The notes under the pieces: model-generated
What the model saw: only the letters and a program-made list of their open reading frames with translations
Told to the model about the DNA's origin: nothing
The model's database searches: none
Translations under genes and position numbers: made by a program
NCBI GenBank assembly: GCA_023390555.1
Contig: JAEWCQ010000044.1
Span: forward strand, 1-64,000
Reading direction: 5' to 3'
Source of the DNA: Bacillota bacterium
GTDB lineage: Bacteria; Bacillota; Clostridia; Lachnospirales; Lachnospiraceae
Length of the DNA: 64,000 nt
Shown here: piece by piece, positions 25,201-32,617 of the stretch
How the letters are laid out: the number at the start of each line of letters is the position of its first letter
Position numbering within the stretch: the first letter of the stretch is position 1

Positions 25201-27845
25201 TCAATGCTGTCTGATATGGACTGCTGCATCTCCTGATATGCTTGGGCCTGTTCCGCTGTCATACTGGACGTAACTGCTGCTGCGCCGGATTCTGCTGTCG
25301 TAAGATTCGACACGCTGTTTGTCACATCATCCACCGCGGACGAATATTTTCCGACCATATCCTCTGCATCTTCCAGGCTTGCGGATGCTTCGTCTCTTGC
25401 TTCAGTATTTTTATTTTGTTCCTTTGCCAAATCCATGTACTTTAATGTAAGGTCTTCTACTTCTTTTCCGTATTCCTGCGTTGCTGACGTTACATCTCCT
25501 GACAAGACTCCGTCTTTCATGGTCAATCCATAATCTTTGAATTTTTCTTCTAATTCATCCATCTTGTCGCCGGTCTGCGATATTGCCAGCTCTGCATCCG
25601 TTACGTTTTGTGCAAGATCTTGTAGAGAGTTTTGTGCGGCAACGGAAAGTGCGTATTCTTTCCGTTTTTGAATAATCTTTTCCAGCGCTGCTTCTGTCAG
25701 GTTTATCGAGCCAGTTTCTGCGTCATAGGCAGATGCCAACTCCGGTATATCCTCTGACAACTGGTCTACGATTGCTTTCATTTGCGCTTTCTGATTGGTT
25801 GTTTTATCCTGTACATCGTTTAATTCGTACAATTTATCCACCAATTTCTGGTTGGCCGCCCATTCAGAGTTCACTCCGTCAATCGTATCTTTATAATTGC
25901 TGAGATTATCTTCAATTTCTTCTCGCTGACTTTTCATGCTTTTGATAAAATCTTTTGTTTCATCGCTCGCGTTCTTTGTCGCTGCCTGATACGCCATGAT
26001 TCCTCCGGCCAACAGCCCTATACCTGTCATAAACCAGCCGACCGGTGTCATTTTCTGAGCCAGTGTAAGTGCCTTTGTTGCAACTGTTGCGCCTTCTGTT
26101 TCTACCGTCATTTCCTTTATCGCTTTTGCTATGCTGACAAATATCTCGGTTTTTGAAATCTTATTTACCATGATAGCCGTACCGAGTCCAAGCATTCCAG
26201 TTGTTACAATTCCCAAATTATCTCCAACAACCTCCAGTCCCTTGTTTATCCCAGGAAGAAACTTTTCCGTGAGCGGCTCTGCAATCTTCATTTGTAATGT
26301 CCTAGCCGTCTGCGTTAGCTGATTCGTAAGGTCGTCATACTTAATATCCTTTATTGAGGACATGGCATCGCTCGTGTCTGATATTTCCCCGTTTAGGTTT
26401 GTCAGAGCTTTTATCCCGTCAATTCCAAGGTCTTCCCACTTGGTCCCGAACAGATCAACACCTGCTTGGTTCTGTTTTACCTGATCGTCCATGTTAAACA
26501 GTGCGTCCATGACCTCGCTTGTTGCTGCTTTTGCTGTATCTCCTCCAGCTGCAAACTTTTTCCGCATCTCATCTGCATTTAGATTGAGCAGCTGGTATCC
26601 CTCTGTGGTTGATGCTGCCGTATCTTTTGCACGAATTTCAAACTCTTTGTATGCATCTCCTAACTGGTCCACAGAGAATGTACCGGCTTCCGTTCCGTTT
26701 AAAAGAGAATTGAAAAATTCATTTGCACTGGCTCCCATTTGCCCGTAGTAAGTGGAATATTCGTTGATGGTGTCCAGAAAATCCCCGTTTTTATTCAATC
26801 CTTTCTGTGCTCCCTGTGCGATATAGTTGTATGCTTTTTCGCTTGATATTCCAAACGTGTCCATTAGCATATTTACTGCTCTTAGCTGCTCCTGGTAGTC
26901 AAAACCAAACGTATCCCTAAGTGTGATTGCATTTTTCGCCGTTTCCTCCAGGTTGCTTGGATCGATTTCTCCGAGATTTTGCACAATGATCGAGGTTGCA
27001 TCTCCAATATCGTCAAAATCATCCCCATAGTTGTTTTTATAGAGATCTTCCATGACGTCTTTATACTTTGACATGGCACTCGACGTTAATCCGGTGCTGG
27101 CCTGTACCTGATTTGTGGATGATACCATTTCATTTGCGACACCGACCGTCGCATCACCAAACGCTTTCATGGCTTCGGTCGCTGCTTCCACTCCGGTTAC
27201 TGCTATTCCCACTTTGAGCGCATCAGAAAAACTGGTTGTCTCTTTTTTTGCTTCCTTGGTGGCATTTCCAAACTGATCTATGCTGGTCGCACATTTATCC
27301 GTGGACTTTTCCGCCTCTTTCATATAGGAATCTGTTTGATCCAACGCTCGGTTGGCCTTTATCGTCTGCGCTTCGGCTGTATTCAGCTTTATTTCCCAAT
27401 CCTTAATACGGCTTCCAGCACTCTGATAATTTTTTTCGCCTTTTTTTATCGCATCTGAAAGTTCGTCCATTTCTTTCTTCTGCTTTTCGATTTCCTCGGC
27501 GGTGTATTCGGAAGAGTCTTTCATGGTTTCCATTTTTTTGGATGCAGCCGTATATCTTTCCTGCAATGTGGAAAGACCTTTCCCGACGGAATCGTAGGAC
27601 TGTTTCGCGTGATCCAGTCCTTTCCGAACCTCTTCCTCTTTTTTCTTATGTGCTTCCAGTACCTTTTCCAGCACTTCATGCTTCTTTTTCAGAGCTTCAA
27701 GCGTGTTCGCCTGCTCTTCATATTGTGTGCTCACGAGTTCCGCCTGTGTTTTCAGGTTTACGAGCTCTTTATTTACGTTTGTAACAGATGCCTTGAATTC
27801 CTTTTCGCCATCCAGGGCGATAATCGCTCCGATTCTGGTTGCCAT
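22227..27845 (-). CDS. Tail tape measure protein
   Basis: 1872 residues from the ATG at 27845 (GGAGTGATAAC upstream). The N-terminal 200 residues are coiled coil; residues about 215-420 look like a TP901-type TMP core (SSTNQVQASTGLTSSAM onward); a hydrophobic segment follows near 570-670. The C-terminal half carries repeated HSPSRxF/LxxxxGxxIxxGxxxGI motifs (at least four), a common feature of Firmicutes tape measures. By the rule of about 0.15 nm per residue the tail would be near 280 nm, long for a siphovirus (inference). It contains one copy of the 16 bp palindrome in its coding sequence. Confidence 0.94.
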   Translation of the reverse strand: MATRIGAIIALDGEKEFKASVTNVNKELVNLKTQAELVSTQYEEQANTLEALKKKHEVLEKVLEAHKKKEEEVRKGLDHAKQSYDSVGKGLSTLQERYTAASKKMETMKDSSEYTAEEIEKQKKEMDELSDAIKKGEKNYQSAGSRIKDWEIKLNTAEAQTIKANRALDQTDSYMKEAEKSTDKCATSIDQFGNATKEAKKETTSFSDALKVGIAVTGVEAATEAMKAFGDATVGVANEMVSSTNQVQASTGLTSSAMSKYKDVMEDLYKNNYGDDFDDIGDATSIIVQNLGEIDPSNLEETAKNAITLRDTFGFDYQEQLRAVNMLMDTFGISSEKAYNYIAQGAQKGLNKNGDFLDTINEYSTYYGQMGASANEFFNSLLNGTEAGTFSVDQLGDAYKEFEIRAKDTAASTTEGYQLLNLNADEMRKKFAAGGDTAKAATSEVMDALFNMDDQVKQNQAGVDLFGTKWEDLGIDGIKALTNLNGEISDTSDAMSSIKDIKYDDLTNQLTQTARTLQMKIAEPLTEKFLPGINKGLEVVGDNLGIVTTGMLGLGTAIMVNKISKTEIFVSIAKAIKEMTVETEGATVATKALTLAQKMTPVGWFMTGIGLLAGGIMAYQAATKNASDETKDFIKSMKSQREEIEDNLSNYKDTIDGVNSEWAANQKLVDKLYELNDVQDKTTNQKAQMKAIVDQLSEDIPELASAYDAETGSINLTEAALEKIIQKRKEYALSVAAQNSLQDLAQNVTDAELAISQTGDKMDELEEKFKDYGLTMKDGVLSGDVTSATQEYGKEVEDLTLKYMDLAKEQNKNTEARDEASASLEDAEDMVGKYSSAVDDVTNSVSNLTTAESGAAAVTSSMTAEQAQAYQEMQQSISDSIENTVTAFDKFNGGTEITAEDVSKNLESQIEGVSNWSDNMKKLGDAAGEGMTQEFYDYLAEMGPESANMVQSLTDALDNNTPLFTQICQRWTEAMDLEGPLSENMAKASTTLGMSAEDLKKQNTTIFSSMGEDAEKSASLIGQSFSDALANGLDQTTALSQVDTNIANWQKNAKETSKQSGKDQAKAQGEGMTSESGSVETASKGIFDIAKAQGVTAAGDFHNIGTNMAAGLSNGLSDGKAGVIATLNTFFDDTLAFSKKKNNIHSPSKLYNEAIGVMITRGIAAGITEEGRTAMASMATVCGLILDTAQEELDIHSPSRVFRDKVGAQISNGVAFGIAAKKGTAIKNSKALADDVYKSASSWLTAYKKSHVVSLDDEKYFWNKVAATTKKGTEAYKKALEKVTNIDYFEKKMTEKMQTTFDVSNYTTGSNGEQQIKSAEDYYSDIYSAANKYFDNYSVLHNVSLQQEEYFWSMVQSQMKKGTQGYIDATKKLKEVKAQAKAEAAETVASNKEYALSGGALDAYKTYYNVSAKAEVQYWDIVRKKFKAGTAERIEADQKYYEAKEEYNDKLEDLNDEYYENCKEVNEKLTDDIQDLTDTYNDAVKSRSDSIYSSFGLFDEFESKSSSGQTLLYNLKTQVAGYADWEQQLSKLGNKNVLSQDLLDELSEMGPEASASIHALNQLTDEELKQYETLWEQKKSLSESQAVKDNAALKSETESKIAALKESAQAELDAYKETYTAAVAELNETIETPLKNLANKATTIGEDAVASLIAGIKNGATKKSTTADLKKVNTTVSKQLGKLEDAGKTIGDNTLQGILDGLTNKKKINSSAKDMVAALKKAIQTAADIHSPSRLFKKEVGVQIGAGVTEGIDEESKNVNSAGTAMIEQLLAQQKEKIAQQQATLSAYAASVNSSVGMAPLNNLLSVAPVQQVNATVDNSGLASMFQQMVSVMQSGFESIGNMQMVMDNGALVGELSAGISSDFAKKTKRIR
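22412..22427. repeat. 16 bp palindrome, copy 1
   Basis: Perfect palindrome GTTGCACCGGTGCAAC, inside the tape measure gene (encodes part of VAPVQQV). It is one of four identical copies in the prophage. Confidence 0.95.
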
Positions 27846-27900
27846 GTTATCACTCCATATCAAGAAAGGAGCTGACGCCGCGTGCGTGAGCTCCTTTTAT

Positions 27901-28442
27901 TTATGGCAAGTCGTCAATGCTTGCCTGTCTCTTTTTCTTTCCGGTTAACTCCAGATATTGGTCGTAAATCAGGAAAAACTTTCTCGGTGTCATACGAAAG
28001 ACTTCTGATTCTGAATAATTCATGATTTTACTACCCATGTACAAAAGGCGGGCAATGTTTACTTTGTCACTTGCCCGCTCGTCCGGTTTGGGTCGTCATC
28101 CTCCATGTTCGGCAAGGATGCACCATATGCTTCCAGTATCTTTATGAGGATTTCTAATTGATTGTCTAACGTTATCAGCCAACCGGTTTCTTTTTCGCTA
28201 TACTTTTTAAGATCATTGTTCCCTTTTGCCGCTTCTCTGTCTGCTTCATCATTCAGCAGCGCGAGAAACACAAAGCGCAGGACGTCTGATGCCCTGCCCT
28301 TATCTGTAATTTTATCCATGATTTCCTGTAATTCCATGTCGTAATGTTCCTGGATTTCGTCAATGGCATTTAAGGTGAAGAGTAGGTGTCTCTCCACCCC
28401 TTCGATGTCTATTGAAACCCCTACCGGACGCAAATCACTCAT
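27901..28442 (-). CDS. Tail assembly chaperone, -1 frameshifted long form
   Basis: A second frame overlaps the end of the 127-residue chaperone ORF and continues past its stop: after a -1 slip it encodes PDERASDKVNIARLLYMGSK and then a segment with FRMTPRKFFLIYDQYLEL, ending DDLP at 27901. The classic slippery heptamer C-CCA-AAC is present in the correct frame at 28086-28092. Lambda gpG/gpGT-type long forms are made in this way in nearly all siphoviruses, just upstream of the tape measure. The MTPRKFFLIYDQYLEL pattern matches the T domains of Firmicutes phages. Confidence 0.85.
28059..28442 (-). CDS. Tail assembly chaperone, short form
   Basis: 127 residues, acidic and helical (MSDLRPVGVSIDIEG, HLLFTLNAIDEIQEHYD, LLNDEADREAAKGNNDL). 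It is analogous to lambda gpG: it coats the tape measure during tail-tube polymerisation. It lies between the tail tube gene and the tape measure gene, and the slippery site near its 3' end supports the assignment. The stop lies 25 nt past the slippery heptamer. Confidence 0.85.
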   Translation of the reverse strand: MSDLRPVGVSIDIEGVERHLLFTLNAIDEIQEHYDMELQEIMDKITDKGRASDVLRFVFLALLNDEADREAAKGNNDLKKYSEKETGWLITLDNQLEILIKILEAYGASLPNMEDDDPNRTSGQVTK

Positions 28443-28460
28443 AGGTTATTCCTCCTGACC

Positions 28461-29036
28461 TTATTCTCCTGATCCGGTACCGCCACTTTCCGTAATTCCT
28501 GCTTTTTCATCTAACCACGCCTTAGCTTCGGCAAGTGTATTAAATTCTTTTTGTGCCTTCCAATCGCCATTGTCCAGTTTGAACAGATTCGCTTCCAACG
28601 TTGTATGTGTAAACGCTGTGTTTTCCTGCTTTGTCGCGTTTTCATCGTTCGGCTCCTTGAACTGTGCCTTAAAATAAAACTTTCCCGTGTACATTAATTT
28701 GTTATTTCTTTTCGACTTTCCAACTGCCCCGATACCTACGTATGGCGCAATATCATCTGCGTTAGAAATCACTTCACTGGATGTCTCATCTTTGGAATGC
28801 CCCAGCAAAAACGTATAGATGTCCGAAGTATTTTCGTTTAATTCTACGGATAATGTTCCTCCGGTCACCGATGTATCTGTTTCCGCAACCGAATCATCCC
28901 CATAGTCTTTTACATCACTCACCGTTGGCGTTCCATTGAATGTGCTGGATTTTCCGAGATACTGCCCTTTCTCATATGTTGGTGCCTGATCTTTCAAAGC
29001 CGCTACTACGATATATTCAAATCCTACCTTTGCCAT
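28461..29036 (-). CDS. Major tail (tube) protein
   Basis: 191 residues from the ATG at 29036 (MAKVGFEYIVVAALKD), preceded by GAGAGGAAA; a longer upstream frame overlaps the previous gene and is rejected. The order (tail completion gene, tube gene, frameshifted chaperone) and the pattern SDVKDYGDDSVAETDTSVTG and later YVGIGAVGKSKRNNKLMY fit the phi13/TP901-type major tail protein family. The C-terminus is a flexible Gly/Ser/Thr tail. Confidence 0.87.
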   Translation of the reverse strand: MAKVGFEYIVVAALKDQAPTYEKGQYLGKSSTFNGTPTVSDVKDYGDDSVAETDTSVTGGTLSVELNENTSDIYTFLLGHSKDETSSEVISNADDIAPYVGIGAVGKSKRNNKLMYTGKFYFKAQFKEPNDENATKQENTAFTHTTLEANLFKLDNGDWKAQKEFNTLAEAKAWLDEKAGITESGGTGSGE

Positions 29037-29037
29037 G

Positions 29038-29397
29038 TTAAATTTCCTCTCTTTCCTCTGTGATCTCACATTCATATATGAGATGTCTAATGTTGTTTTC
29101 TGGTTCTGTTGTTTCTGTTACTTCCGGATAGGTAAACCCTGCGGAAAAAAGTGCTTCACGCACCTGCTTTTTTAGTTGCAGATAATTGATTTGTGCTCCG
29201 TTTTCTTCGATTGGCAGGAAAAAATGCACTTGCATATCAATCGCAATGCAGCTCGGCTCATCATCCCCGAAATCAGTGCCGCGCTCATCCGCCGGATTGA
29301 AGGTAAAGTAACGTTTTTCTTCCCCCTCGTATGTATTTGGGCTGCATGGGTAACCAAACTGTTGCAATGCATTTTTGATAACTGCATTTGTTGTCAT
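29038..29397 (-). CDS. Tail terminator/completion-like protein
   Basis: 119 residues. The small alpha/beta protein contains QQFGYPCSPNTYEG, VHFFLPIEENGAQ, then KQVREALFSAGFTYPE. It is positioned between the HK97-gp10-type neck protein and the major tail protein, the slot of tail terminators (gpU/gp17-like). It overlaps the stop of the preceding gene by 4 nt. The assignment is by position and size. Confidence 0.7.
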   Translation of the reverse strand: MTTNAVIKNALQQFGYPCSPNTYEGEEKRYFTFNPADERGTDFGDDEPSCIAIDMQVHFFLPIEENGAQINYLQLKKQVREALFSAGFTYPEVTETTEPENNIRHLIYECEITEEREEI

Positions 29398-29801
29398 CTC
29401 CCCACCTCCGCATCAAATACTTCCTGCATAGCTTTTATGCTGTCCTGTTCACTTTCATTTTTTGTCTTTTTCATGACAGGGTGTGCGGTCTGCTTTTGTG
29501 TACCATACTCCATGTAGGCTAGTTTTTCAGCATTTCTTACTCCCTTTGAGTCTTTTCCGGTCACTCCTACCGCTGCATAATATCCGTAATTATTTGCCTT
29601 TGCTTTGGTTGCACGTACTGCTTCCACAAGTTCCCCTGTTGCGTATCCCCTGTTTGCTGCTGACTGTATATTTTTTTTGAGATTTTTTACGACTGCCGGG
29701 GAGGCTGCATTGATCATTTTTGGTGCCACTTTACTCATATCCGACATGGATGTTAGTTGCTGCATCAATTCGTCGACTCCATCCAGTTTAAATTGTCCCA
29801 C
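29394..29801 (-). CDS. HK97 gp10-family neck/tail-completion protein
   Basis: 135 residues from a GTG at 29801 with GGAGG seven nt upstream; a GTG further upstream lies before the ribosome site. The pattern KLDGVDELMQQLTSM, APKMINAASPAVVKNLKKN and the later KLAYMEYGTQKQTAHPVMKK is diagnostic of the HK97 gp10 family (head-tail joining region). It overlaps its neighbours on both sides, as usual for connector genes. Confidence 0.87.
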   Translation of the reverse strand: MGQFKLDGVDELMQQLTSMSDMSKVAPKMINAASPAVVKNLKKNIQSAANRGYATGELVEAVRATKAKANNYGYYAAVGVTGKDSKGVRNAEKLAYMEYGTQKQTAHPVMKKTKNESEQDSIKAMQEVFDAEVGR

Positions 29802-30111
29802 CGCGCTCCCTCCTTTCACAGACTAAAGAGATGTTCATGCTCTTATCTGCGTGAAATGCCCGTTTTACCTCGTATTGATCTCCATTTTCTTCGTCAAACA
29901 GGTGTTTTTGACCATTGTAGTTGCACTCCGCTATCTCAATTGTCTGATCTGCGGTGTACCCTCTCTGATTTGCAAGTATCTGTTCGTCTCTTACTACGTC
30001 CCGAAAATTTGCCGGAATCCCTTCTAAAAATGTTTTAGATGCTGTAATAAATCCATCTTCATCTTCTGTTTGGCTCGCGCTTAACGGTAACTTTACTGAC
30101 TTATTCCACAT
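29788..30111 (-). CDS. Head-tail adaptor/head closure protein
   Basis: 107 residues from the ATG at 30111; a GTG three codons earlier is also possible. Its size, its place between the connector and the gp10-family protein, and the QYEVKRAFHADKSMNISLVCERRERG pattern fit SPP1 gp16-like stopper proteins that seal the connector after packaging. Sequence signature is moderate and position is strong. Confidence 0.75.
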   Translation of the reverse strand: MWNKSVKLPLSASQTEDEDGFITASKTFLEGIPANFRDVVRDEQILANQRGYTADQTIEIAECNYNGQKHLFDEENGDQYEVKRAFHADKSMNISLVCERRERGGTI

Positions 30112-30409
30112 TTTCCGCACTCACCTCCGTAATTGGGTCTTCCAGTGCCAGGCGAAAGACTTTTTTGCGATACAAGTCCATGTATTTTTCTGTATCCGAG
30201 CGGTCGTTTCCAAGGTTTGCCTTAACATAGTATGTGATTGCAGTGATAACTCCTTTTTTTTCCGCGTCTATCAGGGATTTATCCACGCCGGATGCAATTA
30301 AATCCTCCACGCAATCTTCAATGTACGACTTTATATCATCGTCATACACGGTAACTGCTTCCGCTACTCCAATCCTTAACTTAATTAATTTGAAGCTCTC
30401 GTCCTTCAT
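30101..30409 (-). CDS. Head-tail connector protein (gp6/gp15-like)
   Basis: 102 residues, all-helical: FKLIKLRIGVAEAVTVYDDD, IKSYIEDCVEDLIASGV, then an AITYYVKANLGND helix typical of the phage gp6-like connector family that binds under the portal. It lies directly after the capsid gene cluster and overlaps the next gene by 11 nt. Confidence 0.85.
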   Translation of the reverse strand: MKDESFKLIKLRIGVAEAVTVYDDDIKSYIEDCVEDLIASGVDKSLIDAEKKGVITAITYYVKANLGNDRSDTEKYMDLYRKKVFRLALEDPITEVSAENVE

Positions 30410-30418
30410 TTCATCACC

Positions 30419-30523
30419 CTAACCCTGCTGCTCCAGAAATTCTGCGATTATGTCTGCTTTGACAGTCTTTGTTATGCTATAGCCAAGCTCCACGGCCAAC
30501 GATTTGATTTGAGCGATTGTCAT
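30419..30523 (-). CDS. Short HeH/LEM-like (Rho-N-like) helical protein
   Basis: 34 residues from the ATG at 30523 (MTIAQIKSLAVELGYSITKT and a KADIIAEFL helix), the helix-extended-helix pattern common in small phage ORFs between capsid and connector genes. A GAGG lies about 10 nt upstream. The frame stays open for another 24 codons upstream, overlapping the end of the capsid gene, but has no ATG, GTG or TTG there. Its role may be nucleic-acid or capsid binding; function unknown. Confidence 0.6.
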   Translation of the reverse strand: MTIAQIKSLAVELGYSITKTVKADIIAEFLEQQG

Positions 30524-30573
30524 CGTGTTTAAATCCTCAGCCGTATAGCTGCTGCCATTAACGCTATAGCCTG

Positions 30574-31764
30574 TTATTCCCCCGTCACGCTTGTATCATC
30601 AATCGTAATCTGCCCATTTACAAATGCGGTTGCATCCTTAACCTGAACATCCTCTCGCTCGATTGCCCTGTAGAGTGTCAGATCCTCCTCGAATGCATTC
30701 AGTGTTCCTACTGCTGCAATGTTTGATGTTATGATTGTCAGCAGCTTTCTATCAAAGAACTTCACGCCCTCTTTCAGATCTCCGATAATCATTGGTATCT
30801 TTCTCTTTCCTGCCGTTGCGGTATCAGATGGCAAATCAGCGTTTGGAATTACCTTGATCGCAACGATTGTCGCGCCTGCTCTCAACTGCATTTTCGCAGG
30901 ATCTGTAGGACTCGGCTGGAGCATGTCTCTTCCATTCGCGTCCTTTAATGTGTCAAGGAACTGTAATCCATCGTCATTAGTAATAATCTTGGAAGTAGCT
31001 TTAAATGCCTGTCCGAGCGTCACATTCAGCACTTTCTTAATGTCATCAAGCCCTGTAAGTGCTGTTTCTGCTTTTGTCTTAACTTGTTCAATAATCAGTT
31101 TGTTTCTTGTTACGCGAGATTCATCACCGATCCATGTAATCAGTGTTCCGGAAATATTTGCATCCGAATCCGCCAGTAACTCATTTGTAACCGGGAAGTA
31201 TCCTGCATATTTGCTAATTTCGTAGTCCAGTCTTTCGAACTGCGGCGTTGCTTTTGCTCCGATTTTTCCGCCTTCTCCAACTTTTGTAAATCCTGTCTGC
31301 TGAGAGCGCTTCTTGAATGTTCTTGATCCTTTCATAGCTGTTACAGGTTCCACATCTACCTCATCGATAAGGGACGCCTTTGCATCTCTATACTCCTCGA
31401 TTCGTGTCTGAATATCCTCTGGAACAGTATAGCCACCATCAGGGTTCGATCCTTCTGTCATTACGTTCTGAAATCCCATTCTTGCAGCATTTGCAAATTC
31501 CTTGATTGCATCCTTCTTCTCATCGTCGGCTGGATCTACTTCTTGAGTTCCTTCAGGCGTACCACCTTTTGCAGTTACCTGGTCTTTCATGTGATCTTCT
31601 GCGTCATCCAGCACATCCTTGAGCAGATCGAACTTCTTTTGCATATCCTGAAGTTCCGCTTTTGCTGTTTCAGCATTGTCCAATTTTCCTTCTTCTACAA
31701 GATCCTGAACCTGCTGCTTTTTCTGGTTGATTGAGTCTAATAACTCTAATAACTTCTTGTTCAT
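30574..31764 (-). CDS. HK97-type major capsid protein
   Basis: 396 residues from the ATG at 31764, with GAAGGAG upstream. The first 110 residues form a coiled-coil delta/scaffold domain (KKLLELLDSINQKKQQVQDL) normally removed by the prohead protease encoded upstream. The HK97 fold starts near GGYTVPEDIQTRIEEYRD and includes the E-loop and the A-domain region RKIPMIIGDLKEGVKFFDR. It builds the icosahedral shell. Gene order protease-capsid-connector is canonical. Confidence 0.95.
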   Translation of the reverse strand: MNKKLLELLDSINQKKQQVQDLVEEGKLDNAETAKAELQDMQKKFDLLKDVLDDAEDHMKDQVTAKGGTPEGTQEVDPADDEKKDAIKEFANAARMGFQNVMTEGSNPDGGYTVPEDIQTRIEEYRDAKASLIDEVDVEPVTAMKGSRTFKKRSQQTGFTKVGEGGKIGAKATPQFERLDYEISKYAGYFPVTNELLADSDANISGTLITWIGDESRVTRNKLIIEQVKTKAETALTGLDDIKKVLNVTLGQAFKATSKIITNDDGLQFLDTLKDANGRDMLQPSPTDPAKMQLRAGATIVAIKVIPNADLPSDTATAGKRKIPMIIGDLKEGVKFFDRKLLTIITSNIAAVGTLNAFEEDLTLYRAIEREDVQVKDATAFVNGQITIDDTSVTGE

Positions 31765-31801
31765 GTCGTTTTCTCCTTCTTTTTTTTGTATAAAAAAAGA
31801 T

Positions 31802-32617
31802 TTAAACCCCAAATCGGTATAAATCTTTTAATATCTCATTCTTTCTGTCTTCAATTTTCTGCTTTCCCTCGGCTGCTGTTTTCTTTTCCATACTGTTTAT
31901 GACTTTGCTGACGATTTTATCAATGTCTTCTCCGTCCTTCGGCTCTTTCTCTTTCAGATTCTCCGGAGTGTTTTTATATTTGTTGAAATATGTTGACGTA
32001 CACGCCACCGCTTTATTCGACTCGATCACATCAAAATCAAAATAATTTTCTGCTTCCTCGCCGATCAACCATGTTTCTGCGTTTATCAGCTCTGTGATCT
32101 CTTCTTCTGTTACTCCATCCTTCGTCTTTGTCATATACGTGGCAACAATCGCCTTCTGGCACTGGTCGAGCGTATCTGCATCTTTTCTGAGATCGTCTGC
32201 ATTCATGCTGGTAAGAAAGTATCCATTCGACGGCTTGTGAATCATGAAAGTCCCGTTCTTTGGCAGGTGAATTACGTCCCCTACGCAAGCGATTACGCTC
32301 GCGATCGATGCTGCGATTCCATCTATCCAAACTTCCTTCTCGCACTTCTTCTGACTCAGGAGATTATAAATTGCGATTCCTCCAAATACAGAACCTCCTC
32401 CTGAGTTAATATGTATGTTCAGCTTCTGAACATCTCCGATTTCTTCCAAGAATGCTCTTACATCTTCCGGGCACTTGTCATCCTCATAAAACTCCGATTG
32501 CCAGCTTTCCGATGCGATATCTCCAAAAAAATAAATCTCTGCCGAATCCTCTGTATGATTCGTTATTTCAATTTTACCCACCTGTTTATTCTTGTTCTTC
32601 AGATTCAGTGTCGGCAC
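31802..32617 (-). CDS. ClpP-like prohead maturation protease
   Basis: 271 residues, S14/ClpP-type. The oxyanion Gly loop NSGGGSVFGG (71-80), catalytic Ser104 in GIAASIASV and catalytic His127 in FMIHKP are visible; the C-terminal 60 residues are charged and probably a scaffold-binding tail. It cleaves the delta domain of the capsid protein and itself during prohead maturation. It overlaps the portal stop by 32 nt. Confidence 0.94.
   Translation of the reverse strand: MPTLNLKNKNKQVGKIEITNHTEDSAEIYFFGDIASESWQSEFYEDDKCPEDVRAFLEEIGDVQKLNIHINSGGGSVFGGIAIYNLLSQKKCEKEVWIDGIAASIASVIACVGDVIHLPKNGTFMIHKPSNGYFLTSMNADDLRKDADTLDQCQKAIVATYMTKTKDGVTEEEITELINAETWLIGEEAENYFDFDVIESNKAVACTSTYFNKYKNTPENLKEKEPKDGEDIDKIVSKVINSMEKKTAAEGKQKIEDRKNEILKDLYRFGV

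Noticed and set aside
30719..31225. A 168-codon plus-strand frame inside the capsid gene
   Set aside because: It is a shadow of the HK97 capsid gene, without a ribosome site and with no recognisable domain.
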